Shown here piece after piece: positions 8,332 through 17,700 of a stretch of DNA of 56,490 nt. The notes beneath the pieces were generated by a model that did not search any database, was not told the DNA's origin, and saw only the letters and a program-made list of their open reading frames with translations. The DNA lies in assembly GCA_900770705.1 (NCBI GenBank), contig CAAGLF010000009.1, positions 1-56,490 of the forward strand, read 5' to 3'. The position numbers and the translations under genes were made by a program. Every line of letters begins with the position of its first letter. Positions within the stretch are counted from its first letter, which is position 1. The DNA comes from Bacteroidaceae bacterium. Its GTDB lineage: Bacteria; Bacteroidota; Bacteroidia; Bacteroidales; Bacteroidaceae.

Positions 8332-9666
8332 TTAGAGCACACCCTGCGCCATCATAGCCTTGGCCACCTTCATAAAGCCGGCCACGTTGGCACCACGCAC
8401 ATAGTTGACGCTGCCGTCGGGGCGCTTGCCATACTTCACGCACTGCTCATGAATACTCTTCATAATCTGGTGCAGACGCTGGTCCACCTCCTCGGCCGTC
8501 CAGGCCAGCTTCTGCGCATTCTGCGTCATCTCCAGCCCGCTGACAGACACGCCGCCTGCATTGGCGGCCTTGCCCGGCGCATAGAGAATGCCAGCCTCGA
8601 GGAAAGCTTCGATAGCCTCGGGCGTAGAGGGCATATTGGCACCCTCACTGACGGCAAAGCAACCATTAGCCAGGAGTTTCTTCGCATCGGCACCGTCTAT
8701 TTCATTCTGCGTGGCGCTGGGCATGGCGATGTCGCACTTCTCGCCCCACGGACGGGCTCCGGGCACGTACTTCACGCCATACTCCTCGGCATACTCGCGG
8801 ATACGGCCGCGATAAAGGTTCTTCAACTCCATAATGTAGTCGAGCTTCTCGCGGGTAATGCCGTCGGGATCGTAGATATAGCCGTCGGAGTCGCTCATCG
8901 TGACCACCTTGGCCCCCAGCTGAATGAGCTTCTCGGCCGTATATTGGGCCACGTTGCCGCTACCGCTGATGCAGACCGTCTTGCCGGCCAGTTCGATACC
9001 ACGGGTGGCCAGCATTTCCTGCAGGAAATAGACATTGCCATAACCGGTGGCCTCGGGACGCACCAGACTGCCGCCGAATTCCAATCCCTTGCCGGTGAAA
9101 GTGCCCGTATTCTCGCGGGCGAGTTTACGATACATACCATACATATAGCCTACCTCGCGGCCGCCCACGCCGATGTCGCCGGCAGGAACATCCGTATCGG
9201 GGCCAATGTGGCGCCACAGCTCGGTAACAAAGGCTTGGCAGAACCTCATCACCTCAGCGTTCGACTTACCGCGCGGAGAGAAGTCGCTGCCACCTTTTCC
9301 ACCGCCCATCGGCAGGGTTGTCAGGGAGTTCTTGAAGGTTTGCTCGAAGGCAAGAAACTTCAGAATGCCCTGATTCACGCTGGAGTGGAAGCGAATGCCG
9401 CCTTTGTAGGGACCAATGGCGTTGTTGTGCTGGATACGGTAGCCCATATTGGTCTGCACATTGCCTTTGTCGTCGGTCCACGTGACGCGGAAGGAGAAAA
9501 TACGGTCGGGAATGCAGAGACGCTCGATAAGATTCACTTTATCAAACTCGGGGTGCTCGTTGTAGACATCTTCGATGGTCGTGAGCACTTCCTTCACGGC
9601 CTGATGATACTCAGGCTCGCCGGGAAAACGTTGTTGCAGCTTGGCAAGAACTTCTGTTGCTTTCAT
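8332..9666 (-). CDS. gdhA: NADP-type glutamate dehydrogenase
   Basis: Reversibly aminates 2-oxoglutarate to glutamate, the main ammonia-assimilating step in many Bacteroidales. The 444-aa length is that of small hexameric GDH. The dimerisation/substrate domain has GGIRFHSSVNQGILKFL and PMGGGKGGSDFSPRGKS, including the catalytic Lys region. The coenzyme domain has VCISGSGNVAQYTAEKLIQL, a Rossmann turn with Ser rather than Gly-Gly. NADP preference is inferred from similarity to bacterial gdhA, not from a decisive residue. The gene is monocistronic, with a strong terminator downstream. Confidence 0.95.
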   Translation of the reverse strand: MKATEVLAKLQQRFPGEPEYHQAVKEVLTTIEDVYNEHPEFDKVNLIERLCIPDRIFSFRVTWTDDKGNVQTNMGYRIQHNNAIGPYKGGIRFHSSVNQGILKFLAFEQTFKNSLTTLPMGGGKGGSDFSPRGKSNAEVMRFCQAFVTELWRHIGPDTDVPAGDIGVGGREVGYMYGMYRKLARENTGTFTGKGLEFGGSLVRPEATGYGNVYFLQEMLATRGIELAGKTVCISGSGNVAQYTAEKLIQLGAKVVTMSDSDGYIYDPDGITREKLDYIMELKNLYRGRIREYAEEYGVKYVPGARPWGEKCDIAMPSATQNEIDGADAKKLLANGCFAVSEGANMPSTPEAIEAFLEAGILYAPGKAANAGGVSVSGLEMTQNAQKLAWTAEEVDQRLHQIMKSIHEQCVKYGKRPDGSVNYVRGANVAGFMKVAKAMMAQGVL

Positions 9667-9749
9667 TGTTAATTCAGTTATGAATAGTTATCTGTTTCAG
9701 TGTGTTGGTAAGGGCGTTTTCTGCAGCTGTCCCAAAATTTCTCCCCCCG

Positions 9750-10667
9750 TCAGGGAATACGCAGGACGCTGCCCACCTGCAGTTTGTACCTGCGGGAAAT
9801 CCTGTTGGCCTTCACGAGGCTCTTCAGGCGCACCCCGTAGCACTGGGATATGCTGTGCAGGCTCTCGCCTTCGGCCACCCTGTGGAGCTTTCCCCGATAT
9901 TGCGCGTCGGCCGACTTCGACTTTTTCTGCAGGAACACGATGTCGCCGGCACGGGGCTGGCTGCTCTCAGGCGCTTCGTTGTACTTGCGAAGCCGGTCGG
10001 CACGGCTCTTCATCTCGGCGGCTATGCACTCATACGTATCGCCTTCGCGGGCCGTCACACAATAGTGGCCGCCCCGTCTGTCGACGCGCAAGGCCGGACG
10101 GACAGCCACGGAGGGAATCGAAGGTGCGACACGATGGTGACGATGGTGGCGGGACTTCTGCTGAGGAGCCGGAGAGTCGTACTCGTCGAGCCCGTAGCGT
10201 TCTATAATGCTGACAAGCAGCTCGGCATAGCGGGGATTAGTGGCATAGCCGGCCTCCTTCAGGCCCTTGGCCCAGCCCTTGTAGTCCGTAATGTCGAGCG
10301 AAAACAGACTCTTGTAGTGAGCGCGGTTTTTCAGGAAGAGAGAGTGGTCTTCATAGCTCTCCTCAGGACTGCTATACTTGCGGAACTTCTCATTGCGGCG
10401 GTCATCGTCCTTCGTCAGCGTAGGGCCGTCCCACGTGCCGCCGGCCTTGATGCCGAAATGATTGTTGCCCTCGCGCGCCAGACGGCTTTGGCCTGCCCCA
10501 CTCTCGAGCAAGGCCTGCGCCAGGGTGATACTCGCGGGAATGCCGTGGCGCTTCATCTGCGCCACGGCCATATCCTTGTATTGAAGTACGTAGTTCTTGT
10601 ACAGTTCGTTCTGTCCCGACAGCGTCAGGCCGAAACAGCACAGGAGGAGAAGCAGGTATTTTCGCAT
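9750..10667 (-). CDS. Secreted glucosaminidase (FlgJ/GH73-type) with C-terminal LysM
   Basis: A 305-aa exported peptidoglycan hydrolase. A signal peptide covers about residues 1-18 (MRKYLLLLLCCFGLTLSGQ). Residues about 20-160 are a mannosyl-glycoprotein endo-beta-N-acetylglucosaminidase domain with SITLAQALLESGAGQSRLA (catalytic Glu) and NNHFGIK, ending at the NPRYAELLVSIIERYGL segment. A basic linker follows. There is one LysM-like stretch near residues 195-245 and a clear C-terminal LysM (KLHRVAEGESLHSISQCYGV to the end). It starts 5 bp after the GH20 gene, so the two are co-transcribed and may act together on GlcNAc-containing wall polymers. Confidence 0.88.
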   Translation of the reverse strand: MRKYLLLLLCCFGLTLSGQNELYKNYVLQYKDMAVAQMKRHGIPASITLAQALLESGAGQSRLAREGNNHFGIKAGGTWDGPTLTKDDDRRNEKFRKYSSPEESYEDHSLFLKNRAHYKSLFSLDITDYKGWAKGLKEAGYATNPRYAELLVSIIERYGLDEYDSPAPQQKSRHHRHHRVAPSIPSVAVRPALRVDRRGGHYCVTAREGDTYECIAAEMKSRADRLRKYNEAPESSQPRAGDIVFLQKKSKSADAQYRGKLHRVAEGESLHSISQCYGVRLKSLVKANRISRRYKLQVGSVLRIP

Positions 10668-10672
10668 ATTGG

Positions 10673-12727
10673 CTACAACGGGGAGACTTTGAGCGACTCA
10701 AGTCCGCTCTTGAATTGTCCGAGTTTCATCAAGGGGAAGGCAAGTGTGCGCTGGTAGTACATCTTGTCGCCCTCGCGATACACTTCGGGGCGCGGATCGG
10801 CCACGTCGCCGTAAATATAGTTGGCCTTTTGGCCCGGCGTGACGACATAGAGTGTCTGTGCGCCGAGGGTCTCCTTGTGCTGACCGTCCACGAAGAGTTT
10901 TGTTTCGCGATTGGTGCACTCAATGCGGATTTTCACCTTTCCGGAAGCGGGCAAGCGGTAATTGAAGGTGTTCAGGTAGTTCTCACGGGCGAATCCGAGC
11001 TTTCCTTCGCGCGGATCGGAGAGGTAGAAGGTGCTGACGGCGTCAGAACTGAGCACGGTGCCCTTTTCTTCGGGCTGACAGTTGAGCGTAAATTCCACTG
11101 CGTTGCCGTAAGCCACGCCGCAATAAGCCTTTTGGGCCAGGTCGGCGGACAGGGTGGCTCCGGCTGCAGGCGTTGCGCCGTAGGGAGCGAGCGGCTCGTC
11201 TGCATCGGGCTGCAATCCCAGTTCGTATACGCCGGGGGCTTCGCTCAAGGATTTGCGGGCAACGTCGAACGCTTCATAAGGCAGGCTGGTCTTCTTCGCA
11301 GTCCAACACTTCGTGCTCAAAGTCTGCAGAGGCGGAAACACACGATCGTGGATGTCGCGCACGGATACGCCGTTGCCGGCGTGGTCGTTCCATACCGCAA
11401 ACATTCCGCCGAGGATGGCAGGGTCTTGTTCGTCAAAAGTCTTGTTACCGATGACGGCGGGCGTCCAGTTGTTGTACAAGTGATGGCAGTTGAGGTAGTC
11501 GTAGTAATAACCGGCGGCAGGCACGATATAGACCCATCCGTCGGGAATGGAGATGAGCTGATAGCCCTGCTTTTTCATCTCTGTGGGGTCGGCATAGCCG
11601 TTGTACCAGATGTTCATCACGACATTCTCAGACTTTACGGGGGTATCGCCGTTCGCATGGGTGAGGGCGCCCCACACCATAGCCTGCTTGCCGTAGCTTT
11701 CCACGGTCTTTATCATGTGGTCGGTGAACTCGCGGAACTTTTCTACGACTTCCTTCTTAGCATTGCTGTATTCGTCAGTGCCGACGTGTACTCTCTTGCC
11801 GCGGAATACGGGGTTGGGGCCGCTCAGGTACTCGTGGAGCAGACTGTCTACGAAGGGAATCGTGCCGGGGTTAAACAAATCGAGATGGTCCATACCATAT
11901 TCTTTGCTGCCGAGGCTCTTGCGATAGTGGCTGAAGGCAAGCGAATGGGCAGGGACGTCGATTTCCGGAATGATGTCTACGCCATATTGCTCTCCGAGCT
12001 TCTGAAGTTCCACGAACTCGGCTTTGGTATAACTGCCGTCCTTGGCAGTAAGTCCGGGAAACGTGGTACATTCGAGGCGGAAGGCGGAAGGCGTCTTGTC
12101 CCAGTCCCAACCGAAGTATTGGCGGAAGCCATTGTCGTTGAGGTGGACCTGCAGCGTGTTCATCTTGTAGTAAGACATGATTTTCACCAGGTCACGCAGA
12201 TAAGAGATGGGAACATATTTGCGTGCCACGTCGATCATAAAGCCGCGGCAGCCATACTGGGGAATGTCCGTGGCCTTTCCGCGCGGCAGGACGGCATCCT
12301 GTTCCAAGAGCTGCAACAGCGTGTGCGTGGCCCAGAGCAGTCCCTTCGGTGCATTGGCCTCTACGGTCACGCAGTCGCCTACATTCAAGCGGTAGCCCTC
12401 GTTGCCGAGGCGAACGTCTGCCACGAGACGGAACTCAATGTCGCCAGGACGGCACTTCCCCTTAGCCATCGACAAATCATTGCGGCCTTTCATTAGGGCA
12501 TAGTCCGAAACAAAACGCTCCACATAGGCCTTGGCTTCAGCATTCTTCGTGGAAATCAATACGCGGCCCGAGGGAAGCAGACTACCCTCGGCACCCTGCC
12601 ATTCTACTAACTCGGGAATGGTGAACGGCTTGGCATTCTCCTGCGCCGGGAGCGGAGCGAAGGCCAACGTGAAGAGCACAAAGAGTGCCAAGGAGCGGAA
12701 CAAGTTGATTTTTTGCAACATAAACAT
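10673..12727 (-). CDS. GH20 beta-N-acetylhexosaminidase
   Basis: A 684-aa exported glycoside hydrolase that removes terminal beta-linked GlcNAc/GalNAc. An N-terminal hydrophobic signal (LFRSLALFVLFTLAFAPLP) is followed by a GH20b-type domain and the TIM-barrel catalytic domain. The substrate-assisted Asp-Glu pair is visible in KRVHVGTDEYSN. The C-terminal ~170 residues resemble a beta-sandwich/chitobiase-like region. The first ATG is used; a second lies two codons later. A well-spaced promoter lies just upstream and the glucosaminidase follows after 5 bp. The natural substrate (host glycans or peptidoglycan) cannot be decided here. Confidence 0.92.
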   Translation of the reverse strand: MFMLQKINLFRSLALFVLFTLAFAPLPAQENAKPFTIPELVEWQGAEGSLLPSGRVLISTKNAEAKAYVERFVSDYALMKGRNDLSMAKGKCRPGDIEFRLVADVRLGNEGYRLNVGDCVTVEANAPKGLLWATHTLLQLLEQDAVLPRGKATDIPQYGCRGFMIDVARKYVPISYLRDLVKIMSYYKMNTLQVHLNDNGFRQYFGWDWDKTPSAFRLECTTFPGLTAKDGSYTKAEFVELQKLGEQYGVDIIPEIDVPAHSLAFSHYRKSLGSKEYGMDHLDLFNPGTIPFVDSLLHEYLSGPNPVFRGKRVHVGTDEYSNAKKEVVEKFREFTDHMIKTVESYGKQAMVWGALTHANGDTPVKSENVVMNIWYNGYADPTEMKKQGYQLISIPDGWVYIVPAAGYYYDYLNCHHLYNNWTPAVIGNKTFDEQDPAILGGMFAVWNDHAGNGVSVRDIHDRVFPPLQTLSTKCWTAKKTSLPYEAFDVARKSLSEAPGVYELGLQPDADEPLAPYGATPAAGATLSADLAQKAYCGVAYGNAVEFTLNCQPEEKGTVLSSDAVSTFYLSDPREGKLGFARENYLNTFNYRLPASGKVKIRIECTNRETKLFVDGQHKETLGAQTLYVVTPGQKANYIYGDVADPRPEVYREGDKMYYQRTLAFPLMKLGQFKSGLESLKVSPL

Positions 12728-12761
12728 TCTGTTTTATAGTATTAGACTTATTTTTTCCGGG

Positions 12762-12792
12762 CAAAGATATATATTTCCCTGCAGTTATCAAA
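12762..12792 (-). promoter_or_regulatory. Promoter of the GH20-glucosaminidase operon
   Basis: On the - strand TTTG (12789-12792) and TATCTTTG (12762-12769) are separated by exactly 19 bp, the Bacteroidota -33/-7 arrangement. The start codon is 35 bp downstream of the -7 box. Confidence 0.8.
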
Positions 12793-12858
12793 AATTATGC
12801 AATCGAAATCCCCATTTATTCGGACATATACAAAGGTACAGCGGACATAGCGCGCAGA

Positions 12859-12920
12859 ACCTCGGAGATAGTTTTAATTTCTGCGGCAGAAAATTTTTTT
12901 TCGGGCCTTGAAATTCCGCC
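12859..12920. repeat. Dispersed hairpin-family element
   Basis: It contains CCTCGGAGATA, then TTTCTGC-G-GCAGAAA (perfect 7-bp arms around one base), a T-run and CGGGCCTTGAAA. Read on the - strand its words are in the same order as at the gdhA terminator (AAGGCCCGAAAA, then TCTCCGAGG), but with the TCTGCCGCAGA core inserted between them. It lies between the trmN6-like gene and the GH20 promoter. The T-run is on the + side, so a terminator role for the - strand gene is uncertain. Confidence 0.7.
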
Positions 12921-13006
12921 TTACTACGAGCTTTTTTTACAAACAACAGTCTTACGCGAATAAAATTCCGCAAGGACGATGAATTACAAGTAGTTACATT
13001 CACTTA

Positions 13007-13711
13007 CTATAAATAGTAATCACGGGTAAGCGCCGCATATTGCGCCGAGCGTTGACCGGACGCGTCACAAAGTTCGAGCACGTCGTGCCGGCAGGCTTCG
13101 CCCCGGACATTCCGGCCCAAACAGAGCAGCGTACGCTTGGCCTGCTTCCCCAAGCGGGTAACCACATCTGTCCTGCGCCGCAGGGAAAAATGCGCCACGT
13201 CGGCCAACGCCAGGAAGCGGGGCACGGCTGCCGTCGGCACAATGACATTCAACCTGCCATCGGGGCACAACAGCCGGCGGCCGGCCTGCAACAACTCTGC
13301 AAAACCGAGGGCGGACGTGTGGCGGGCGGCTGCCCTCACCCTGTCGGGCGGCAACAACTCCTCTTCAAAGTAGGGGGGATTGGACACAAGGCAGTCGTAA
13401 GCACCATCGGCTCCGAACGTGCGTATGTCTGCCGCATAAAAGCGCAGACGGGCGGAAAACGGAGAATTTCCGGCGTTCGCCACCGCCTGTTCTACGGAAG
13501 AAGCGTCAATATCCACACCTTCGACCAGCGATTCAGTACGTTGCGCTAGCATTATGGCTATCAGTCCACAGCCACAACCTACATCCAATATCCTGCGGCA
13601 GCCGTCCAACTCCGTCCAGGCACCGACGAGGACACCATCGGTGCCCACACTCATAGAAGAGCGGTCATGAAAAATACGGAACTGCTTGAAGTCGAAATAC
13701 GCGGAAGCCAT
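13007..13711 (-). CDS. tRNA1(Val) adenine(37)-N6-methyltransferase-like
   Basis: A 234-aa SAM-dependent methyltransferase of the TrmN6/YfiC type, which methylates N6 of A37 in tRNA1-Val. Motif I is ILDVGCGCGLIAIMLAQR (about residues 38-55), and the N6-adenine catalytic motif is NPPYF near residue 110. The N-terminal FKQFRIFHDRSSMSVGTDGV is typical of the family. It is soluble, with no signal. The gene stands alone, 157 bp downstream of tRNA-Cys in transcription order. The tRNA substrate is assigned by family only. Confidence 0.87.
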   Translation of the reverse strand: MASAYFDFKQFRIFHDRSSMSVGTDGVLVGAWTELDGCRRILDVGCGCGLIAIMLAQRTESLVEGVDIDASSVEQAVANAGNSPFSARLRFYAADIRTFGADGAYDCLVSNPPYFEEELLPPDRVRAAARHTSALGFAELLQAGRRLLCPDGRLNVIVPTAAVPRFLALADVAHFSLRRRTDVVTRLGKQAKRTLLCLGRNVRGEACRHDVLELCDASGQRSAQYAALTRDYYL

Positions 13712-13833
13712 CTGCAGGAAACTGAAGGGTGAAACATTCGACAGGCATATCTACGAGGGATGTCGCCGACCGACTCCCCCACTCCTCCGGCGACAGTCGA
13801 GGACTCCGAAGTATGCTGTCGGGGATACAAGAA

Positions 13834-13859
13834 GCGGCACTTCGTTGAGGAAGTGCCGC
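13834..13859 (-). terminator. Hairpin terminator after tRNA-Cys
   Basis: GCGGCACTTC (13834-13843) and GAAGTGCCGC (13850-13859) form a perfect 10-bp stem with a 6-nt loop. It lies 9 nt past the tRNA 3' end on the - strand. The following T-tract is weak (TTCTTG). Confidence 0.7.
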
Positions 13860-13868
13860 CATCGAAAG

Positions 13869-13939
13869 AGGTACCCAGCAGATTCGAACTGCTGTACACG
13901 GTTTTGCAGACCGCTACCTAGCCACTCGGTCAGGGTACC
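13869..13939 (-). tRNA. tRNA-Cys (anticodon GCA)
   Basis: Read on the - strand the 71-nt segment folds as a cloverleaf. The acceptor stem is GGTACCC (13933-13939) with GGTACC(C) at 13870-13876. The anticodon loop is CTGCAAA (anticodon GCA) and the T-loop is TTCGAAT. The discriminator base is U (A on the + strand at 13869), the Cys identity base. CCA is not encoded. Confidence 0.95.
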
Positions 13940-14118
13940 AACGTTGTTTGCCTGTTTGCGAGTGCAAAAGTAATGCAAATATCCGAAGTAGACAAATTAT
14001 TTCCGTACTTTTTCACCCAAACTGCCGCAGAAATCAGATTTTCCGTCGAAATAAACTGAATTATCGCCGCAGAAGTTCCGCCTTCCATCGTGGAAGGGAA
14101 ACTGACAACCTTTACACA
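13940..14118. other. Intergenic stretch with degenerate hairpin-family words
   Basis: This 179-bp gap between mutS2 and tRNA-Cys (both -) holds two copies of the GCCGCAGAA word (about 14023-14032 and 14066-14074), both in the same orientation. They do not form a long perfect hairpin with each other. It may be a decayed member of the family described at 18011 and 45803. No clear terminator for mutS2 was found. Confidence 0.4.
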
Positions 14119-16638
14119 TCATTCTATCTCGACAACCGTAATTCCTGCGCCGCCAAAGTCGACATGCTCATCGTGGTAGCGCTGAATACCGTCTACTGTC
14201 GAAAGATATTGCCGGATGAGCATACGCAGTGCTCCCGTGCCCGTGCCATGCAGTATGCGCACGCGCGGATAACTTAGCTGTATGGCATCATCAATAAAGT
14301 AACGGATCGCACGCAGCGCCTCCTCACCCCGGAAACCGCGCACGTCGATTTCGGGCTTGAACTGCAGTTTGCGTTCGTCCATCAGCTCGCGCGTCTCACG
14401 CGACAGGTAGGTTTGCACCGCCGGCAGCTCATCTTTCCTCGCTGGAGCCGTACGTTGCAGACGTTCCAGGGGGAGCGTGGTGAACATCGTGCCGAAAAGC
14501 ACGCGGGCCTGCCGACCCTTGATGTTTTGTACCTGCCCCACGGTGTGCTGTCCCTTGATGCAGACAGTGTCACCGACACGAATCAGCGAAGAGTCGCCTG
14601 CCGATGCATTTTCTGCGGTGCCGGAAGGCTTGTCGTCGGCGGCACCGGCGGTGCTGCCAGCCGCTGCATTGCGTGCTTTGCGCTCCTGACGGCGCTTTAT
14701 CTTCTCGATTCGTCGGGCTATCCGGGCCTCTTCTTCGTCTTTGTCTTGAATAGACGAGCGGAAGTCCGAGAGTTCCTGTCGTATCTCCTTGGTACGCTCT
14801 CGGTCTGCCTGCACCTCGCGGATGGACTTGATGGTGTACTCTATCTTGGCATTCGATTCCTGCAGCAATTGGCGGGCTTCTTCTTTCGCTTGCGCCATCA
14901 CAGCCTTGCGCTCCGCCTGGAAAGTCTGCATTTCCTCCTCGTAATGCTGTACAGTCTGCTCCAGCTGTTTTTCGCGGGTGCGTATGTTGCGGCGCTTGTT
15001 CTCCCAATACATTTTGTCTCGCACGATGTCCTGAAGATATTTGTCGGACATAATGTAATCTTTGCCCACGAGTTGCGACGCGTAGTCTATGACTTCTTCC
15101 GGAATGCCAATCTTGCGGGCGATTTCCACGGCGAAGCTCGATCCCGGGTTGCCTACCTGGAGCACGAACAGCGGCTGCATCTGCTGCCTGTCGTATAGCA
15201 TAGCGCCGTTGACAACGCCTGTTGCCTGCTCTGCGAAGTGCTTCAGATTCTGGTAGTGGGTAGTAATGACGCCATAGGTGCGACTTTCGACAAACTTCCG
15301 CAGTATGGCCTCGGCCATTGCGCCGCCAATCTGCGGTTCTGTGCCGCCTCCAAATTCGTCGATGAGCAGCAGGCTGCGTGCGTTGCTGTGCTTCATCATT
15401 TCCTTCATATTCAGAAGATGGGAGGAGTAGGTCGAAAGATCGTTCTCCAGGCTCTGTTCATCACCGATATCTATGAACAAGTCGGAAAACACGCCGACTA
15501 CGGAAGATTCGTCTGCCGGTACAGGCAGGCCACACTGCACCATATACTGCAGCAGGCCGATGGTTTTCAGGCATACGGACTTGCCGCCGGCGTTCGGCCC
15601 CGAGATAAGCAGTATGCGCTGCCCTTCCCGCAGTTCGATGTCGAGGGGTACGATTTTTCCGCCGTGCCGTGCGAGGGCGGCACTCAGCAGCGGATGGGCG
15701 GCCTGCACCCAATGGATGGCGGGTAACTTCTGCAAGCGGGGCGTATGGGCGTCCAAACTGTCGCTCAGACAACTCACAGCACGCAAAAAGTCGATATTAG
15801 CCAAGAAATGAAGGGAGGAAATGATTTCTTGCACGTGCGGCCGGACTTCGGAAGCTATCTCCTGCAGCAAGCGGATTACCTCTCTACGCTCTGCTGCCTT
15901 GAGTTCCCGGATACGGTTGTTGGCCTCAACAACGACGGTAGGCTCAATGAAGACGGTCTTACCCGTGGCACTCTCGTCGTGAATGATACCGCGGATTTTG
16001 CGTTTCAGTGCGGGCACCACAGGAATCACCAGACGACCGTCGCGAAGTGTGGGCGTAACGTCGCGATCGATGTAGCCATCAGTTTGTGCCTGGGTGATAA
16101 TGCTGCGGAGGGAGTGGGAAATGCTACGGGTCGTGACTTCAATGTTGTGTCGGATGGTGAGAAGCTCGGCGGAGGCAGAGTCTTTCACTTTGCCATACTT
16201 GTTCAGCGTCTGGTCGATACGTGTGATGATTTCGGGAAACGTGGGTACGTCTGCGGCCAGCCGCCGGAGGGCGGGGTATTGCGCCGCGTCGTCCTCGTCG
16301 CCCCTGCAGAAGAAGCGTGTCAGGGCCAGCACCGTCTGCAGGGAGCGCTTCAGGTCGAACAGATCGAGTTCTTCGAGATAAGTGCGTTCCGGCCGAATGC
16401 GCAGCAAGGCCTGCCTGACGTCGAAGAAGTTCTCTTCGTAGACATCGTCTTCCTGCGCCATAAAACGCCGAAACTCCTCTACGCGGTCGAGGGCGGCCCG
16501 TATTTCGTCGTAGTCGGTCATCAGGGCCAGCCTGCTGTCCACCCACTCCGTTCCGAGACTGCTCATACAGCGTCCTTTCAGGAGGGTGCGGATTTCATCG
16601 AAGCCCACTTTCTTTTCGTATGTATCGGGATAAACCAT
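14119..16638 (-). CDS. mutS2: Endonuclease MutS2 / ribosome-rescue ATPase
   Basis: An 839-aa MutS2 with the complete domain set. It has an N-terminal lever/clamp region and a MutS-type ATPase with Walker A ISGPNAGGKSVCLKTIGL and Walker B LLLIDEFGGGTEP. A long charged coiled coil covers about residues 520-640 (NIRTREKQLEQTVQHYEEEM onward). An insert containing Ala/Gly/Ser-rich text sits near residues 650-680. A C-terminal Smr nuclease domain starts at EIDVRGFRGEEALRAI and contains RILHGTGTGALRMLI. MutS2 has been linked both to suppression of homologous recombination and to splitting of collided ribosomes. It stands alone on the - strand. Confidence 0.95.
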   Translation of the reverse strand: MVYPDTYEKKVGFDEIRTLLKGRCMSSLGTEWVDSRLALMTDYDEIRAALDRVEEFRRFMAQEDDVYEENFFDVRQALLRIRPERTYLEELDLFDLKRSLQTVLALTRFFCRGDEDDAAQYPALRRLAADVPTFPEIITRIDQTLNKYGKVKDSASAELLTIRHNIEVTTRSISHSLRSIITQAQTDGYIDRDVTPTLRDGRLVIPVVPALKRKIRGIIHDESATGKTVFIEPTVVVEANNRIRELKAAERREVIRLLQEIASEVRPHVQEIISSLHFLANIDFLRAVSCLSDSLDAHTPRLQKLPAIHWVQAAHPLLSAALARHGGKIVPLDIELREGQRILLISGPNAGGKSVCLKTIGLLQYMVQCGLPVPADESSVVGVFSDLFIDIGDEQSLENDLSTYSSHLLNMKEMMKHSNARSLLLIDEFGGGTEPQIGGAMAEAILRKFVESRTYGVITTHYQNLKHFAEQATGVVNGAMLYDRQQMQPLFVLQVGNPGSSFAVEIARKIGIPEEVIDYASQLVGKDYIMSDKYLQDIVRDKMYWENKRRNIRTREKQLEQTVQHYEEEMQTFQAERKAVMAQAKEEARQLLQESNAKIEYTIKSIREVQADRERTKEIRQELSDFRSSIQDKDEEEARIARRIEKIKRRQERKARNAAAGSTAGAADDKPSGTAENASAGDSSLIRVGDTVCIKGQHTVGQVQNIKGRQARVLFGTMFTTLPLERLQRTAPARKDELPAVQTYLSRETRELMDERKLQFKPEIDVRGFRGEEALRAIRYFIDDAIQLSYPRVRILHGTGTGALRMLIRQYLSTVDGIQRYHDEHVDFGGAGITVVEIE

Positions 16639-16678
16639 TCTTCGCTGCTTATTTTGACCTGCAAAAGTAAGAAAAAAT

Positions 16679-16709
16679 TTTGCTCTTCCCTATTGATAAA
16701 CTAATTTTG
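16679..16709 (+). promoter_or_regulatory. Promoter of the MBL-fold hydrolase gene
   Basis: TTTG (16679-16682), a 19-bp spacer and TAATTTTG (16702-16709) match the Bacteroidota consensus. The leader to the chosen ATG at 16857 would be about 140 nt. The promoter sits inside the longest open frame, which argues against that frame's earlier start. Confidence 0.75.
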
Positions 16710-16856
16710 CAGCAATTTTTCAGAAAAGCGGGCAATCTTCCGCCGTGTTGTGCCTACGAGGGTGCTCCGAACGGCGGTAAACGTACAGTCGGACCATCTT
16801 GTCGGTTCTGGTGGCACGGGAGCCTGCCGCTTCTTCCTCCTAAAAGCCTACTCACT

Positions 16857-17663
16857 ATGATAAAATTCATCAGTCTGGGCAGCGGCAGTAGCGGAAATTG
16901 CTACTACTTGAACGCCTCAGGCCACGGAATTGTGATTGACGCGGGCATAGCCCCGCGTAGCTTCAAGAAATTCTTTCGGGACTACGGTCTCTCGCAGGCG
17001 GAACTCCACGCTTTGCTCATCACTCACGACCACACGGACCACGTGAAGGCTGCGGGAGCTTTGTCGGAGACCTACCATCTGCCGGTTTTTGCCACGGAAA
17101 AGGTACATCAGGGTATGCAACGGAATTTCCTAATGAAGAAAAAAGTGGCGGAAGCCGACAAACGCGTCATACAGCCGTGCGAGACATTCGACTGCGGCCC
17201 CTGCAGGATAACGCCTTTCCCCGTTCCGCACGACTCGAACGACAACAACGGCTACTTCATCGAGGTGGAAGGCCTGCGTTTCTGCCTGATTACAGACGCC
17301 GGCCACATCACGGAGGAAATGGAGAGCTTCATCCGCCGAGCCGACTACCTCGTCATCGAAGCCAACTACGACGAGCAGATGTTGCAGAACGGCCCTTATC
17401 CCCCACATCTCAAACGTAGAATCAGCTGCGGCGGAGGTCACTTGAGCAATGTGGCCACGGCGGAGACACTGGCCCGCCATTTGCCGAAGTCGGCGCGCCG
17501 CGTGTGGCTCTGCCACCTGAGCGAGGAAAACAATCATCCGGAGCTGGCGCGCAAGCAAGTGGAGACAGCCTTGCTGGCAGCGGACTTCCCCGTGGGCACG
17601 ACGCTGCTAATCGACGTTTTGAAACGGAAAATGCCCACTGGCATATACGAGTTGTCCCTGTAG
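16857..17663 (+). CDS. MBL-fold metallo-hydrolase (YycJ/WalJ-like)
   Basis: A 268-aa metallo-beta-lactamase-fold protein starting MIKFISLGSGSSGNCYYLN, the typical YycJ/WalJ N-terminus. The metal-binding HxHxDH motif is LLITHDHTDHVKAAG, and further ligands lie in VPHDSND and LITDAGHI. WalJ-type proteins are thought to be DNA 5'-exonucleases involved in genome maintenance, but the catalytic substrate is not set by sequence. I rejected the 59-residue N-terminal extension because it has no family counterpart and overlaps the promoter. Confidence 0.88.
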   Translation: MIKFISLGSGSSGNCYYLNASGHGIVIDAGIAPRSFKKFFRDYGLSQAELHALLITHDHTDHVKAAGALSETYHLPVFATEKVHQGMQRNFLMKKKVAEADKRVIQPCETFDCGPCRITPFPVPHDSNDNNGYFIEVEGLRFCLITDAGHITEEMESFIRRADYLVIEANYDEQMLQNGPYPPHLKRRISCGGGHLSNVATAETLARHLPKSARRVWLCHLSEENNHPELARKQVETALLAADFPVGTTLLIDVLKRKMPTGIYELSL

Positions 17664-17700
17664 TGCCGGATTAAACGCCCTTTTCTCCCCCGTCCGGCCT